A stretch of 64,000 nucleotides of DNA. It comes from Flavobacterium magnum (GTDB taxonomy: Bacteria; Bacteroidota; Bacteroidia; Flavobacteriales; Flavobacteriaceae). The stretch's first letter is position 1; each line of letters begins with the position of its first letter. Shown one piece after another: positions 42,303 through 51,260 of this stretch. The notes under the pieces are model-generated. The model made no database searches and was not told where the DNA came from. It was given only the letters and a program-made list of their open reading frames with translations. The DNA lies in the NCBI RefSeq assembly GCF_003055625.1, contig NZ_CP028811.1, positions 806,001 to 870,000 on the forward strand, in the 5' to 3' direction. A program made the translations under genes and the position numbers.

Positions 42303-44111
42303 TCAGAGTGCTTCGCCTTTTTCCAGAAGTTTCCGTTCCAGTTCGGCCTGAAATTCTTCCATGACGGGTTTCATGGTGCTTTCGGGGATGTCCGCAATCC
42401 GGATGTACATCAATCCATCCACGGCATTATTGAACATCGGGTCGACATTAAAGGCCACCACCCGCGCATTCTGCTTGATGTACTTCTTAATCAGTACCGG
42501 CAACCTGAGGCTCCCCGGTTCGAGCTCATCGATGATCTTATCGAACTTATTCAGATCCGATTCCGCTTCATCGAAAATAAAATCCTTATCCGCATCCTTG
42601 AGCTTTACCTTGAATTCCTTTTTGGCGTGTACATACTGCGCGATATAAGGGTCGTAATAGTTAGACTTCATGAACTCGATCATGAGCGACTTTGAAAACT
42701 CAGAGAACTGGTTGCTGATGCTTACGCCGCCCAGCAGGAACACATGCTCCGGATAGCGCAGCGTGGTGTGTATGATGCCTTTCCACAAAAGAAACAGCGG
42801 CATCGGCTTTTGCTGGTACTCCTTAATAATGAACGCGCGACCCATCTCGATTGATTTGCTCATCATGTCGTGCAATTCAGGCTCAAAACGGAACAATTCG
42901 TGCAAATAGAATCCTTCAATCCCATTCTTCGGGAAAATCTCAGAGCCCAGCCCCATGCGATATGCCCCGGCAATCTGGCTGGTTTCCTCATCCCACAGGA
43001 ACATGTGGTAGTAGTAATTGTCGTAAGGGTCGAGATCCGTCGACTCATTGGTGCCCTCACCAACTTCGCGGAAGGTGATCTCACGCAGCCTTCCGATTTC
43101 ATGCAGGATGTTCGGGATCTTATCGGCTTTGGTAAAAAACACCTCATAGTTCTTACTCTGCAGCAAACGGCAGTCCAGTTTCCTGAGGCTTTCGACCTCG
43201 CGCACGAGCATGTCGTTGCTCGCCGCATTCGCGATCTTTTTTGGGCTCTTCGGAATTTTAAGCGTCGGTGTGTTGAGTAGTTTTTGCTCCTTTTCAAAAG
43301 GATTGGCGAGCATGTAGGTTTTCTTTCTCAGGAATTCAGAATATTCCTCAATCGTCTCGTGCTCATTCTGCTCGCTTACCGAAATCGGCTTCCCGATACG
43401 GACCTTGATAATCCGGTCTTTCTGCGAAAATAATTCCGATGGCAGCTTCGCCGTACGCAGCGTGTCGCCAATTTTTGAAAGCATGTAAAAAAAGTGGCTG
43501 TTTTTCGCATGGAAATAAATAGGAACGACGGGTACCTGTGCCTTGCGGATGACTTTAATCGCACCTTCTTCCCATTCTTTGTCCACCACCAGTTTTCCAT
43601 CTTTATATGTGGACACTTCACCGGCCGGGAACATCCCGAGTGGCTTCCCGTCACTCAAATGCCGCAGTGTTTCCTTGATCCCGACCACACTCGACTTTGC
43701 ATCTTTGTGGTTTTCGAACGGATTCACCGGCATGATGTACGGTTTCAGCGGCTCGATACGGTGCAGCAGGAAATTGGCAATAATCTTGAAATTCGGTTCG
43801 CGCTCGAGCATCAGCTTCAACAGCAAGATTCCGTCAACACCGCCCAACGGATGGTTCGAAATGGTAATGTAAGCGCCGTCTTTCGGCAGTCTCTTAAGGT
43901 CTTCCTCAGGAATCTCGAAACGGATTTCAAGCTGGTCCAGGATCGCATTGAGGAATTCTACATCACTGAGGTGCTTGTTCTTGTCATAAATGGCATTCAG
44001 TCGCGAGATCTTCAGCACCTTCATCAGCAGCCAACCTGCAAAAGTGCCGAGAAACCCGTACTTTGTCGCATTGATTGCCTTAGCCACTTCCTTTGCGGTT
44101 ACTAAACCCAT
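42303..44111 (-). CDS. olsF: Bifunctional acyltransferase OlsF (ornithine-lipid synthase)
   Basis: 602 aa with two acyltransferase domains. The N-terminal ~270 residues are a PlsC/OlsA-like O-acyltransferase: YITISNHPLGGVDGILLL carries the catalytic His/Asp, and MFPAGEVSTYKDG is the substrate block. The C-terminal part (about 310-520) is a GNAT-like N-acyltransferase of the OlsB type (LREITFREVGEGTNESTDLDPYDNYYYHMFLWD ... EMGRAFIIKEYQQKPMPLFLLWKG). The same architecture makes phosphorus-free ornithine lipids in F. johnsoniae and Serratia (OlsF). The amino acid used here (ornithine or glycine) is inferred from that family. Confidence 0.85.
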   Translation of the reverse strand: MGLVTAKEVAKAINATKYGFLGTFAGWLLMKVLKISRLNAIYDKNKHLSDVEFLNAILDQLEIRFEIPEEDLKRLPKDGAYITISNHPLGGVDGILLLKLMLEREPNFKIIANFLLHRIEPLKPYIMPVNPFENHKDAKSSVVGIKETLRHLSDGKPLGMFPAGEVSTYKDGKLVVDKEWEEGAIKVIRKAQVPVVPIYFHAKNSHFFYMLSKIGDTLRTAKLPSELFSQKDRIIKVRIGKPISVSEQNEHETIEEYSEFLRKKTYMLANPFEKEQKLLNTPTLKIPKSPKKIANAASNDMLVREVESLRKLDCRLLQSKNYEVFFTKADKIPNILHEIGRLREITFREVGEGTNESTDLDPYDNYYYHMFLWDEETSQIAGAYRMGLGSEIFPKNGIEGFYLHELFRFEPELHDMMSKSIEMGRAFIIKEYQQKPMPLFLLWKGIIHTTLRYPEHVFLLGGVSISNQFSEFSKSLMIEFMKSNYYDPYIAQYVHAKKEFKVKLKDADKDFIFDEAESDLNKFDKIIDELEPGSLRLPVLIKKYIKQNARVVAFNVDPMFNNAVDGLMYIRIADIPESTMKPVMEEFQAELERKLLEKGEAL

Positions 44112-44310
44112 TTGTTGTCTTGTTTTTTAGGTGAAAACAAAGATAGAAAAAAATGCCAACCGCGAAATTGAATTGCTCATTATGAATCAGAATTATGAAT
44201 TAAGCAAAGACAGCCGATTCCGATTTGGAAATCACATTTACAATTGGGATTTGTGCATATCTCTGTTGACAGTTTTTCTTTTTTGATTTTTATCCTGCGG
44301 CGTTTTCCAA

Positions 44311-44318
44311 TATTTTTG
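44311..44318 (+). promoter_or_regulatory. Candidate -7 element for xth
   Basis: TATTTTTG matches TAnnTTTG, 19 nt before the ATG at 44338. The rest of the 226-nt spacer is AT-rich and contains a 9-nt direct repeat (ATTATGAAT, near 44180 and 44193) but no gene. Confidence 0.5.
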
Positions 44319-44337
44319 AAAGATATCCTCGATTTAC

Positions 44338-45099
44338 ATGAAAATAATCTCTTATAATGTCAACGGAATACGCGCCGCGATTGCAAAAGGCTTCCTCATC
44401 TGGCTCGAACAGGCAAATCCTGATGTGATCTGCCTGCAGGAAATCAAGGCAACACCGGAGCAGGTGCCGCTGCATGAGTTTGAAAACCTGGGCTACCATT
44501 ACCATTATTGGTATCCCGCACAAAAGAAAGGTTACAGCGGCGTCGCCATCCTGTCGAAAATAAAACCGAACCAGGTCGTTTACGGCACCGGCATCGGGCA
44601 TATGGATTTCGAAGGCCGCAACCTGCGCGCGGATTTTGACGATGTTTCGGTCATGAGCCTCTACCTGCCTTCGGGAACAAACATTGACAGGCTCAGCCAC
44701 AAATTCATTTACATGGACGATTTCCATAATTACATCACTGATTTACGCCTGCGCATCCCCAATCTGATCATCTGTGGCGACTACAACATCTGCCACGAAC
44801 CGATTGACATCCATGATCCGGTGCGCAACAAGACTGTTTCCGGGTTTCTGCCTGAAGAGCGTTCATGGCTCGATGTCTTTATCAATAGTGGGTTTGTCGA
44901 CAGTTTCCGACATTTCAACAAAGACCCGCACCATTATACCTGGTGGAGCTACCGCGCCGGTGCCCGTGGCAACAACAAGGGCTGGCGAATCGATTATATC
45001 TTGGTGAGCAAGACCATAGAGAATAGGTTGACGCGCGCTGTGATCCTGCCTGACGCAAAGCATTCAGACCATTGCCCGGTGCTGGCTGAGATTCAGTAG
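44338..45099 (+). CDS. xth: Exodeoxyribonuclease III
   Basis: 253 aa. Mg2+-dependent AP endonuclease/3'-5' exonuclease of base-excision repair. Signatures: MKIISYNVNGIRAAIAKGFLIWL, the metal-binding LQEIKATPEQ, ICGDYNICHEPIDIHDP, and the C-terminal HSDHCPVLAEI. Length and motifs are typical. A single gene between divergent and unlinked neighbours. Confidence 0.96.
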   Translation: MKIISYNVNGIRAAIAKGFLIWLEQANPDVICLQEIKATPEQVPLHEFENLGYHYHYWYPAQKKGYSGVAILSKIKPNQVVYGTGIGHMDFEGRNLRADFDDVSVMSLYLPSGTNIDRLSHKFIYMDDFHNYITDLRLRIPNLIICGDYNICHEPIDIHDPVRNKTVSGFLPEERSWLDVFINSGFVDSFRHFNKDPHHYTWWSYRAGARGNNKGWRIDYILVSKTIENRLTRAVILPDAKHSDHCPVLAEIQ

Positions 45100-45276
45100 T
45101 TGCCCATCGCTGCTGCACGCGGTGTCTTTTTGTTGGGATAACAGCCGTTGGACAGCCTGCCCGGTGACAAAAATAAAGAGTATTGCCTGGGCATTTTCCC
45201 ACGTACGGGTCGCCTTCATACAGGTTGGTGCCCCATATACAATGAACAATTACACTACAATTTAAATATCGAAAAA
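45100..45276. other. Unexplained 177-nt intergenic region with coding-like base composition
   Basis: Unlike other spacers, 45100-45235 is not AT-rich. It has a weak 7-bp stem (TTTTTGT 45127-45133 with ACAAAAA 45167-45173) and small G/C-rich inverted bits. It could be a decayed repeat or a structured RNA; I cannot assign it. The last 40 nt are AT-rich and lead into the lipoprotein gene. Confidence 0.35.
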
Positions 45277-46239
45277 ATGATCAAGAAAGTTTCTGTCGCC
45301 TTACTAATTATGGCATTGTCCACCTCATGTGTGTCTAAAAAAGTATACACTGACCTGGAGAACAAATTCGCCGACCTGAAAAAAGAAAACCGTAAAATGG
45401 CCGATGACAACGAGGCCCTGCTCGCGGACAAGAACAAACTCGAAATCGACCAGTCTAACCTTCAGAAGGAGTACGACAAAACCAAATCCGAACGCGACAA
45501 ACTGCAGGCCGACCTCGCCGCCGCGAATGCCAATATGAAAACATTGCAGGCTTCCTATTCCGCTTTGGAAAAAAACAGCGATGATGCTTTGCAGTCAAAT
45601 ATGACCAAAAACCGCGAACTGCTGGCCAAACTCGAAGCCAAGGAAAAAGCGCTGGCCGCAGAGCAGGAGCGCATCAACAAACTCATGGCCGATTTCCAGG
45701 AGCGCTCGAACCGCGTCGCCGAACTTGAGGAAATGATGGCCTCGAAAGAAGCCGGCATGAAGAAACTCAAGGAAACACTTTCAAAGGCACTGAACGCTTT
45801 CGAAGGCAAAGGGCTTACGATTGAGCAGAAAAATGGGAAAGTATATGTGTCCATGGAGAATAAGCTGCTTTTTCAAACGGGCAGCTGGACCGTCGGTGCG
45901 GAAGGCAAGAAAGCCGTCACCGAACTCGGAAAAGTGCTTGCGCAAAATCCGGACATCAGCGTGTTGATTGAAGGGCACACCGACAATGATAAGTTTGCCG
46001 GTGCCGTGGGCGGGGTGGAAAATAACTGGGATTTATCCACCAAACGCGCGACTGCCGTAGTGAACATCCTTTCGGAAAATAAATCCATCAACAAACAAAA
46101 CCTGACCGCCGCCGGCCGCGGGGAATTTGCGCCTATTGCCTCAAATGACAACGCGGAAGGCAAGTCGAAAAACCGCCGCATTGAAATTATCTTGACGCCA
46201 AAACTGGACGAAATCAGCAAGATGCTGAATGACTTGTAG
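45277..46239 (+). CDS. OmpA-family lipoprotein with coiled-coil linker
   Basis: 320 aa from the ATG at 45277; the frame open to 45148 is not coding. Lipoprotein signal MIKKVSVALLIMALSTSCVS with Cys18. A long charged coiled coil (about 27-180, rich in K, E, A, N and D heptads) is followed by the OmpA/MotB peptidoglycan-binding domain (LLFQTGSWTVGAEGKKAV ... ISVLIEGHTDND ... LSTKRATAVVNIL ... KNRRIEIILTP). It probably tethers the outer membrane to the wall, like Pal. A terminator follows. Confidence 0.92.
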   Translation: MIKKVSVALLIMALSTSCVSKKVYTDLENKFADLKKENRKMADDNEALLADKNKLEIDQSNLQKEYDKTKSERDKLQADLAAANANMKTLQASYSALEKNSDDALQSNMTKNRELLAKLEAKEKALAAEQERINKLMADFQERSNRVAELEEMMASKEAGMKKLKETLSKALNAFEGKGLTIEQKNGKVYVSMENKLLFQTGSWTVGAEGKKAVTELGKVLAQNPDISVLIEGHTDNDKFAGAVGGVENNWDLSTKRATAVVNILSENKSINKQNLTAAGRGEFAPIASNDNAEGKSKNRRIEIILTPKLDEISKMLNDL

Positions 46240-46262
46240 AAGCCCTTCAGCGGTTGGAAATA

Positions 46263-46294
46263 AAAAAGCGGCTTCAATCTGAGCCGCTTTTTTT
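46263..46294 (+). terminator. Rho-independent terminator between OmpA lipoprotein and EnvC-like genes
   Basis: 11-bp stem AAAAAGCGGCT (46263-46273) / AGCCGCTTTTT (46282-46292), loop of 8, with T-runs on both strands, so it can serve both convergent genes. Confidence 0.92.
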
Positions 46295-46324
46295 ATGGGT
46301 TTGAATCCGGGAAAACATATCGCA

Positions 46325-47584
46325 CTACATATTGTACAACCAGCTCGCCGGGTTCTGGTAGGTCGTGTTCTGCGAAATCATGAACTTGATTACGGTTTTT
46401 CCCGTGTCGTTATTATGGCGCACCTTGCCAATCGCCTGTTTGGTCGAGACCTTATCGCCGATGCCTACCGAAACACTACTCAGGTTTTGGTATATCGTAA
46501 AAAAATCACCATGCTGAATGACTACGGCCTTGTTTATGGGCGAGGTAATCTGGACACTTTTCACGATTCCGCCGAATACCGCGCGGGCACTGGCATCCCT
46601 ATCTGTCGTGATTTCCACACCGCTGCAATGCACGGTTAGCGAACTGATCTGCGGGTGTGGCTGGTCACCATAACGCAGGCTCACAGTGCCTTTCTCTACA
46701 GGCCATGGCAATTTTCCCTTATTCGCCTTAAAATTATCCGAAACCAGCTTGGCTTCGGGTGTCAGCACAATCTTAGTAGAGGTTTCAATCTTTTTGGTTT
46801 CAGCGGCAGTCGTCGTTTTGGGGTTGGCTTTGAGGTTTGCAGCCGCGGCCTTCTTGTTGGCTTCCGCAATGGCGGCCCGCAGCAACTTATCAATCTGACG
46901 GTCAATGGCGCGGCTTTCCTGTTGTTTCTTCTTGATTTCGGCGGCTATTTTCTTTTTGTCTTTCTTAATCGAATTGACCAGTTTTTCCTGCTCCTGCTTT
47001 TCCTGCTCGAGTTTCCTGCGTTCCTGTTCCTGCTCAGCCAGCAGTTTTTGCTTTTCGGTTTGCTGCACGTCAAGTTTGGTGTTGAAACTGGACAGCTCCT
47101 GCTGCTTTTTCGCGATTTCGGCACCCTGTGCCCGTCTGTAATTCGCATACTGCTTCATATACTGGGCGCGTTTGTATGCCTGCAGGAAATTTTTGGACGA
47201 CAGTAAAAACATCGCCCGGCTCTGCTGCGAACGGCTTTTGTAGGACTTGACGACCATTTTCGAATATTCCGCCTTCAGGTCAGTCAGGTCACGGTTCAAC
47301 CTGTTGATTTCAAGCTGGTTGATGTACATGTTGTTCTTGAGGATTTTTGCCTGCTTTTCGGTGGTATTGATGAGCTTTTCGCGCAGCTTGATTTTTTCGG
47401 TCTGCTGGGCGATGATCGTCGTAACCGATTTCTGCTTCTGGCTCTGTGATTCGAGCAGGCGTTCTTTCTCACGGATTTCCTCCTGGATTTCGGCTTTGCG
47501 CCGCTCAAGCTTTTCCTGGTCTGCCTGGCTCCAGCATAGCGCTGAAACAAAAAAGAACAGTAAGGTGGCAATGGTTTTTGGCAT
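46325..47584 (-). CDS. EnvC-like murein hydrolase activator (degenerate LytM/M23 domain)
   Basis: 419 aa from the ATG at 47584. A signal peptide (MPKTIATLLFFFVSALCWSQ) precedes a long coiled coil (about 25-270, rich in Q, E and K) and a C-terminal LytM domain (about 300-415). The zinc site is degenerate: the region normally H-x-G-x-D is HCSGVEI, and the H-x-H strand reads VIKFMIS without histidines. Such inactive LytM proteins (EnvC, NlpD) activate amidases at division. Last gene of the envelope cluster, 18 nt after DUF4292. Confidence 0.9.
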   Translation of the reverse strand: MPKTIATLLFFFVSALCWSQADQEKLERRKAEIQEEIREKERLLESQSQKQKSVTTIIAQQTEKIKLREKLINTTEKQAKILKNNMYINQLEINRLNRDLTDLKAEYSKMVVKSYKSRSQQSRAMFLLSSKNFLQAYKRAQYMKQYANYRRAQGAEIAKKQQELSSFNTKLDVQQTEKQKLLAEQEQERRKLEQEKQEQEKLVNSIKKDKKKIAAEIKKKQQESRAIDRQIDKLLRAAIAEANKKAAAANLKANPKTTTAAETKKIETSTKIVLTPEAKLVSDNFKANKGKLPWPVEKGTVSLRYGDQPHPQISSLTVHCSGVEITTDRDASARAVFGGIVKSVQITSPINKAVVIQHGDFFTIYQNLSSVSVGIGDKVSTKQAIGKVRHNNDTGKTVIKFMISQNTTYQNPASWLYNM

Positions 47585-47602
47585 ATCGATCAGGTTTTGC
47601 AT

Positions 47603-48373
47603 CTAGTCAATATTGACTCTTTCATACCCATCAGGCGCACTGTAGGGAAAGGTAAGGTCTTCGTTGAAGGTCACAGTTTCGTACTCAATGTTGATGGCGG
47701 TTTTCTTTTGGTTGTCATAGGCCTCGATCTTAATCTCGGACGGCAGCATCATCACAGGGTATTCCTTGTAATTCGGGTACGAAACATGCAGCATGCGGTT
47801 CTTCTGGATCTGCTCGATATCCTGCTTCTTGACCAGGAATTTCGAGGCTTCAAAAAAGAACTCCTTCTGGGTGTCGCGCCCATTGAGGTCTTCCAGTTTG
47901 TAAAGGTTGTCTTCGATTGACGACTTGTATTTGCCTTTAGCCAGATCGTCCATGGCCTGACCGATGAGCATGTGCTGCACTTTATAAAAATCCAGGTCGG
48001 TGCCCAGCCATTTGCTCAATGTCGAATAATTACCTTCAAAGAATTTGCCATTGATTTTTTCATAGTACTTCACTTCCGTCGGGGTAATGAGTGCTTTGGC
48101 CATCGTAATGCCCAACACCCTAATGCTGACCAGGATCTTTTCATCCCTTTTAATCTTGATCTCGGCATTGACATTCTGGGATTGCCTGTCATCTTTATAG
48201 GAAACGCGCGCCTTAATGTAAAGCGTGTTGAAATCGCGCCTGGTGGCATAGTGGCTCTCGATGACCTTGGCTGCAGACAACGCCGTGGTCGCAATGGTTT
48301 CAGACACGAGGCCTTTGGTCGCCTTGCACGATGCGAGTCCGATGAGAAGCCCGAAAAGGATATACTTTTTCAT
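47603..48373 (-). CDS. DUF4292 lipoprotein
   Basis: 256 aa. Lipoprotein signal MKKYILFGLLIGLASCKATKG (Cys16). The mature part contains LYIKARVSYKDDRQSQNVNAEIKIKRDEKILVSIRVLGITMAKALITPTEVKYYEKING, the DUF4292 pattern, which resembles LolB/LolA-like beta folds that carry lipids or lipoproteins. A role in outer-membrane lipoprotein sorting is possible but unproven. Start and upstream stop overlap by 1 nt (TAATG). Confidence 0.85.
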   Translation of the reverse strand: MKKYILFGLLIGLASCKATKGLVSETIATTALSAAKVIESHYATRRDFNTLYIKARVSYKDDRQSQNVNAEIKIKRDEKILVSIRVLGITMAKALITPTEVKYYEKINGKFFEGNYSTLSKWLGTDLDFYKVQHMLIGQAMDDLAKGKYKSSIEDNLYKLEDLNGRDTQKEFFFEASKFLVKKQDIEQIQKNRMLHVSYPNYKEYPVMMLPSEIKIEAYDNQKKTAINIEYETVTFNEDLTFPYSAPDGYERVNID

Positions 48374-49719
48374 TATTTTTTCTTTTTTAGCAATTGATCC
48401 GCTTTCAGGAAATACTGTTCCTTTTTTCTGGCGTCGCCCAAACCGTTCCAGGCTTCACCGAGTTGGATGTTAAAATTGATTTCCATATCGCGGTTGTCGA
48501 CTAGGTAATCGATTCCGGCTTCGAGCGTGTCTTTGGCTTTTTTAAAATTCTTTAGCTGGTTGTATGCCAATCCTGAGAAATAATACAATTCCGGCTGCAG
48601 CGGGTAGAGCTCGATCAGCGCGTCAGCCTTTTTTGCCAAAACATCAAACTGCCGGTCTTCGGCGTAAGCCTGCATCAGCAACAGCTTGGTTTCCAGATCA
48701 TCAGGATGGTTCGCCGTGTCAATCTCATAGTATTTGGCGGCTTTGGCCCAGTCTTTCTGGTTTTGGTAAAATTTACCCAATTCCTTGGCCGCATTGACGC
48801 TTTTGTCATCACTCACATAACCGATTGCCTTTTCAAGATCGGCATCGTATTTCGGATTGGTCTTGGTGAAAATCAGGAACTCGTTGATGATTCGCTGCTT
48901 GACCTTATTATCGATCTTGCTGCTCTTTAACGCCTGATTCATCGAAGCCACCGCCTTATCACCGTCATTATTGTTCAGGTGGAACTTGAAGAGGCTGACC
49001 TGCGCCCAGTCTGATGTCGGGATTTCCTTCTCAAGCTGCCTTGCAACTTCCTGTGCTTTTTGTTCCTGGTTGCTGTTGGAGTACAGGTAAATCAATGCGA
49101 TGTAATTCGACTCCTCTTTGGGATTCTTCCTGATCTGTTCGAGCAGGTTGTCTTTCTCGGACCCTTGGTACCGGGTGTCCTTCAGGATATCAGACTTATA
49201 AGCATCCCGTTTGTCGGAATGCCCGGCCGATTCGTTGAGTTCATTAATTAACGTCAGGGCTTTATCAAACTGGCCCGTTTTCATGTACAGCGAAGTGAGG
49301 TCTTCCTTGTAGCTCTCATCAAACGGGATGAGTTTCTGGACCAGCGTAATCGAGTTGTTGTAATCCTTCGTTTCGTAAGTGACATCATACATCCCGGCGA
49401 GATACCAGCGGTTATCCGGTTCGAGCTGCGAGGCTTTCTCATAGGAATCGTAGGCCTCTTTGTAGCGTTTCAGGTGCAGGTAATTTTTGCCGAGTTCGCT
49501 AAGCACAACGGGATTATTCGGCTGTAGTTTGAGGCATTTTTCCAATGATTCGATTGCCTTGTCATAGTTTTCGATGCCTTTCTGTTTCAGCGATTCAAAA
49601 AACGATTCCTGGAACTGGTCGGTCACTGCGGCAATGTCCTCAGGCTCGGCCTGTGCATGCAGCGGCTGCGGACTGACACCGGCAAGCAATACAATCAATA
49701 GTAAAAAAATCCTCTTCAT
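48373..49719 (-). CDS. Tetratricopeptide-repeat protein, exported
   Basis: 448 aa. Signal peptide MKRIFLLLIVLLAGVSPQPLHAQ, then TPR units over most of its length, clearest at ENYDKAIESLEKCLKLQPNNPVVLSELGKNYLHLKRYKEAYDSYEKASQLEPDN and at the C-terminus (YFSGLAYNQLKNFKKAKDTLEAGIDYLVDN). It is a periplasmic scaffold of unknown partner, located between a nucleotidyltransferase and DUF4292 in a cluster I recognise as conserved across Flavobacteriaceae. Confidence 0.88.
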   Translation of the reverse strand: MKRIFLLLIVLLAGVSPQPLHAQAEPEDIAAVTDQFQESFFESLKQKGIENYDKAIESLEKCLKLQPNNPVVLSELGKNYLHLKRYKEAYDSYEKASQLEPDNRWYLAGMYDVTYETKDYNNSITLVQKLIPFDESYKEDLTSLYMKTGQFDKALTLINELNESAGHSDKRDAYKSDILKDTRYQGSEKDNLLEQIRKNPKEESNYIALIYLYSNSNQEQKAQEVARQLEKEIPTSDWAQVSLFKFHLNNNDGDKAVASMNQALKSSKIDNKVKQRIINEFLIFTKTNPKYDADLEKAIGYVSDDKSVNAAKELGKFYQNQKDWAKAAKYYEIDTANHPDDLETKLLLMQAYAEDRQFDVLAKKADALIELYPLQPELYYFSGLAYNQLKNFKKAKDTLEAGIDYLVDNRDMEINFNIQLGEAWNGLGDARKKEQYFLKADQLLKKKK

Positions 49720-49725
49720 ATTTTA

Positions 49726-50736
49726 TTATTCTAAAACCGAGTAATCGCCTATGCTGATGCTCGTAAATTTACCGTCGAAAATGGCATGACTTCCCACCAT
49801 GGCATTGTCCAGGTCGGCGTTGCGTATTTTTGAATGCGTCTGGATCAGGCTGTTCTTTACCGAGCTGTTGATGATATGACAGCCGCGCCCCAGCGAGACA
49901 TTGGGTCCGACGGTTGCATTGATCAGGATCACATCCGGCCCGATATAACACGGCGGGATGATTTTCGAGTTTTCCGCCTTGACATGCGCATCGACCAGGT
50001 CTTCACCATCGGCATTTAGAAACGCCAGCATCCGCGAGTTGGTTTCCACGGTAACATTCTTGTTGCCGCAATCCATCCACTCATCGACTTTCCCGGGCAC
50101 AAACCTGAGGCCTTTCACTTTCATGTTTTCCAGGCCATCGGTCAACTGGTATTCGCCACCTTTTACAACATTATTATCAAGTAAATATTGTAATTCATCG
50201 CGTAAAGTTTCACCGCTTTTAAAATAATAGATTCCGATGATCGCCAGATCTGAGACAAATGTCTGTGGCTTTTCGACAAAGTCCGTAATCTGATTGTTTT
50301 CGTCTAATTGAACTACCCCGAAAGCGCTTGGGTCGTCCACCTGTTTTACCCAAATGACGCTGTCCGCGGTAGTGTCTAGGGTGAAATCTGCCCGGAACAA
50401 CGTGTCAGCATACGCCACCACAATCGGTCCCTGCATGGATTCTTTAGCGCACAGGATTGCGTGTGCGGTCCCCAGGGCTTCATTCTGGTAGTATATCGTG
50501 CCTTTGGCACCGAGCTTCTCGGCGATGGCAATCAGGTCTTTTTCAACATGCGTCCCGAAATCCTCGTGGATGATAAATGCGATTTCATCGATATGCTGGT
50601 TGATTACTCCCGCGATGTCTTCAACGAGACGGTGCACAATCGGTTTTCCGGCAATCGGGATCAGTGGTTTCGGGACGGTTAATGTGTGTGGCCTCAAGCG
50701 GGAGCCGCGACCGGCCATGGGTACTATTATTTTCAT
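49726..50736 (-). CDS. Sugar-phosphate nucleotidyltransferase with C-terminal left-handed beta-helix
   Basis: 336 aa. The N-terminal NTP-transferase domain begins MKIIVPMAGRGSRLRPHTLTVPKPLIPI, the nucleotide-binding signature, with VAYADTLF as the metal-binding region and DEWMDCGNK near its end. Residues ~255-336 are hexapeptide-like repeats (IGPDVILINATVGPNVSLGRGCHII). It resembles glucose-1-phosphate thymidylyl/uridylyl-transferases and GlmU-like enzymes; the exact sugar is not determinable. It follows dut by 89 nt and precedes the TPR gene by 6 nt. Confidence 0.88.
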   Translation of the reverse strand: MKIIVPMAGRGSRLRPHTLTVPKPLIPIAGKPIVHRLVEDIAGVINQHIDEIAFIIHEDFGTHVEKDLIAIAEKLGAKGTIYYQNEALGTAHAILCAKESMQGPIVVAYADTLFRADFTLDTTADSVIWVKQVDDPSAFGVVQLDENNQITDFVEKPQTFVSDLAIIGIYYFKSGETLRDELQYLLDNNVVKGGEYQLTDGLENMKVKGLRFVPGKVDEWMDCGNKNVTVETNSRMLAFLNADGEDLVDAHVKAENSKIIPPCYIGPDVILINATVGPNVSLGRGCHIINSSVKNSLIQTHSKIRNADLDNAMVGSHAIFDGKFTSISIGDYSVLE

Positions 50737-50825
50737 GTTAAATAATTGAATTTTTAAAATGCGGAGGCGAAACTCCGGTTTTCCGGACCGCTTCCTATTT
50801 ATTGGTTCTCGATATTTCTTATAAA

Positions 50826-51260
50826 TTATTTCACCCCCGTACTGCCAAAACCCCCTTCGCCGCGCAAAGTTTCACTGAGCATGTCTACCTCTTGCCATTC
50901 GGCGCGCTCGTGCTTTGCAATAACGAGTTGTGCGATACGCTCGCCGTTTCCGACGGTGTAATCCTCATTCGATAAATTTACTAAAATCACGCCGATTTCC
51001 CCACGGTAATCCGCATCAATCGTTCCGGGCGCATTCAGTACCGTGATGCCATTTTTTGCGGCCAGTCCGCTGCGGGGCCGGACCTGCGCTTCGTACCCTA
51101 CTGGCAGTTCGATAAAAAGGCCGGTTTTGATAATGGCCCGCTCCAGCGGTTGTAATATCACCGGCCGGTCAAGGTTCGCCCGCAGATCCATGCCAGCCGA
51201 GGCAATGGTTTCATAATGGGGCAATGCGTGTTGTGACTTATTGACGATCTGGATCTTCAT
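50826..51260 (-). CDS. dut: dUTP diphosphatase
   Basis: 144 aa. Hydrolyses dUTP to dUMP, preventing uracil in DNA. All five trimeric dUTPase motifs are seen: [46 protein letters not shown], and the C-terminal [10 protein letters not shown]. Its first 23 nt overlap the end of the flippase gene. Confidence 0.97.
   Translation of the reverse strand: MKIQIVNKSQHALPHYETIASAGMDLRANLDRPVILQPLERAIIKTGLFIELPVGYEAQVRPRSGLAAKNGITVLNAPGTIDADYRGEIGVILVNLSNEDYTVGNGERIAQLVIAKHERAEWQEVDMLSETLRGEGGFGSTGVK

Noticed and set aside
43494..44105. 203-codon frame antisense to olsF
   Set aside because: Shadow ORF; the PlsC motifs on the minus strand are clear.
42017..44337. tRNA or rRNA genes in the larger spacers
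   Set aside because: No cloverleaf with a GTTCRANNC T-arm and no rRNA-like block was seen in any spacer of the window.
45148..45276. Upstream extension of the OmpA lipoprotein ORF
   Set aside because: The lipoprotein signal begins at 45277; upstream codons do not resemble a protein.
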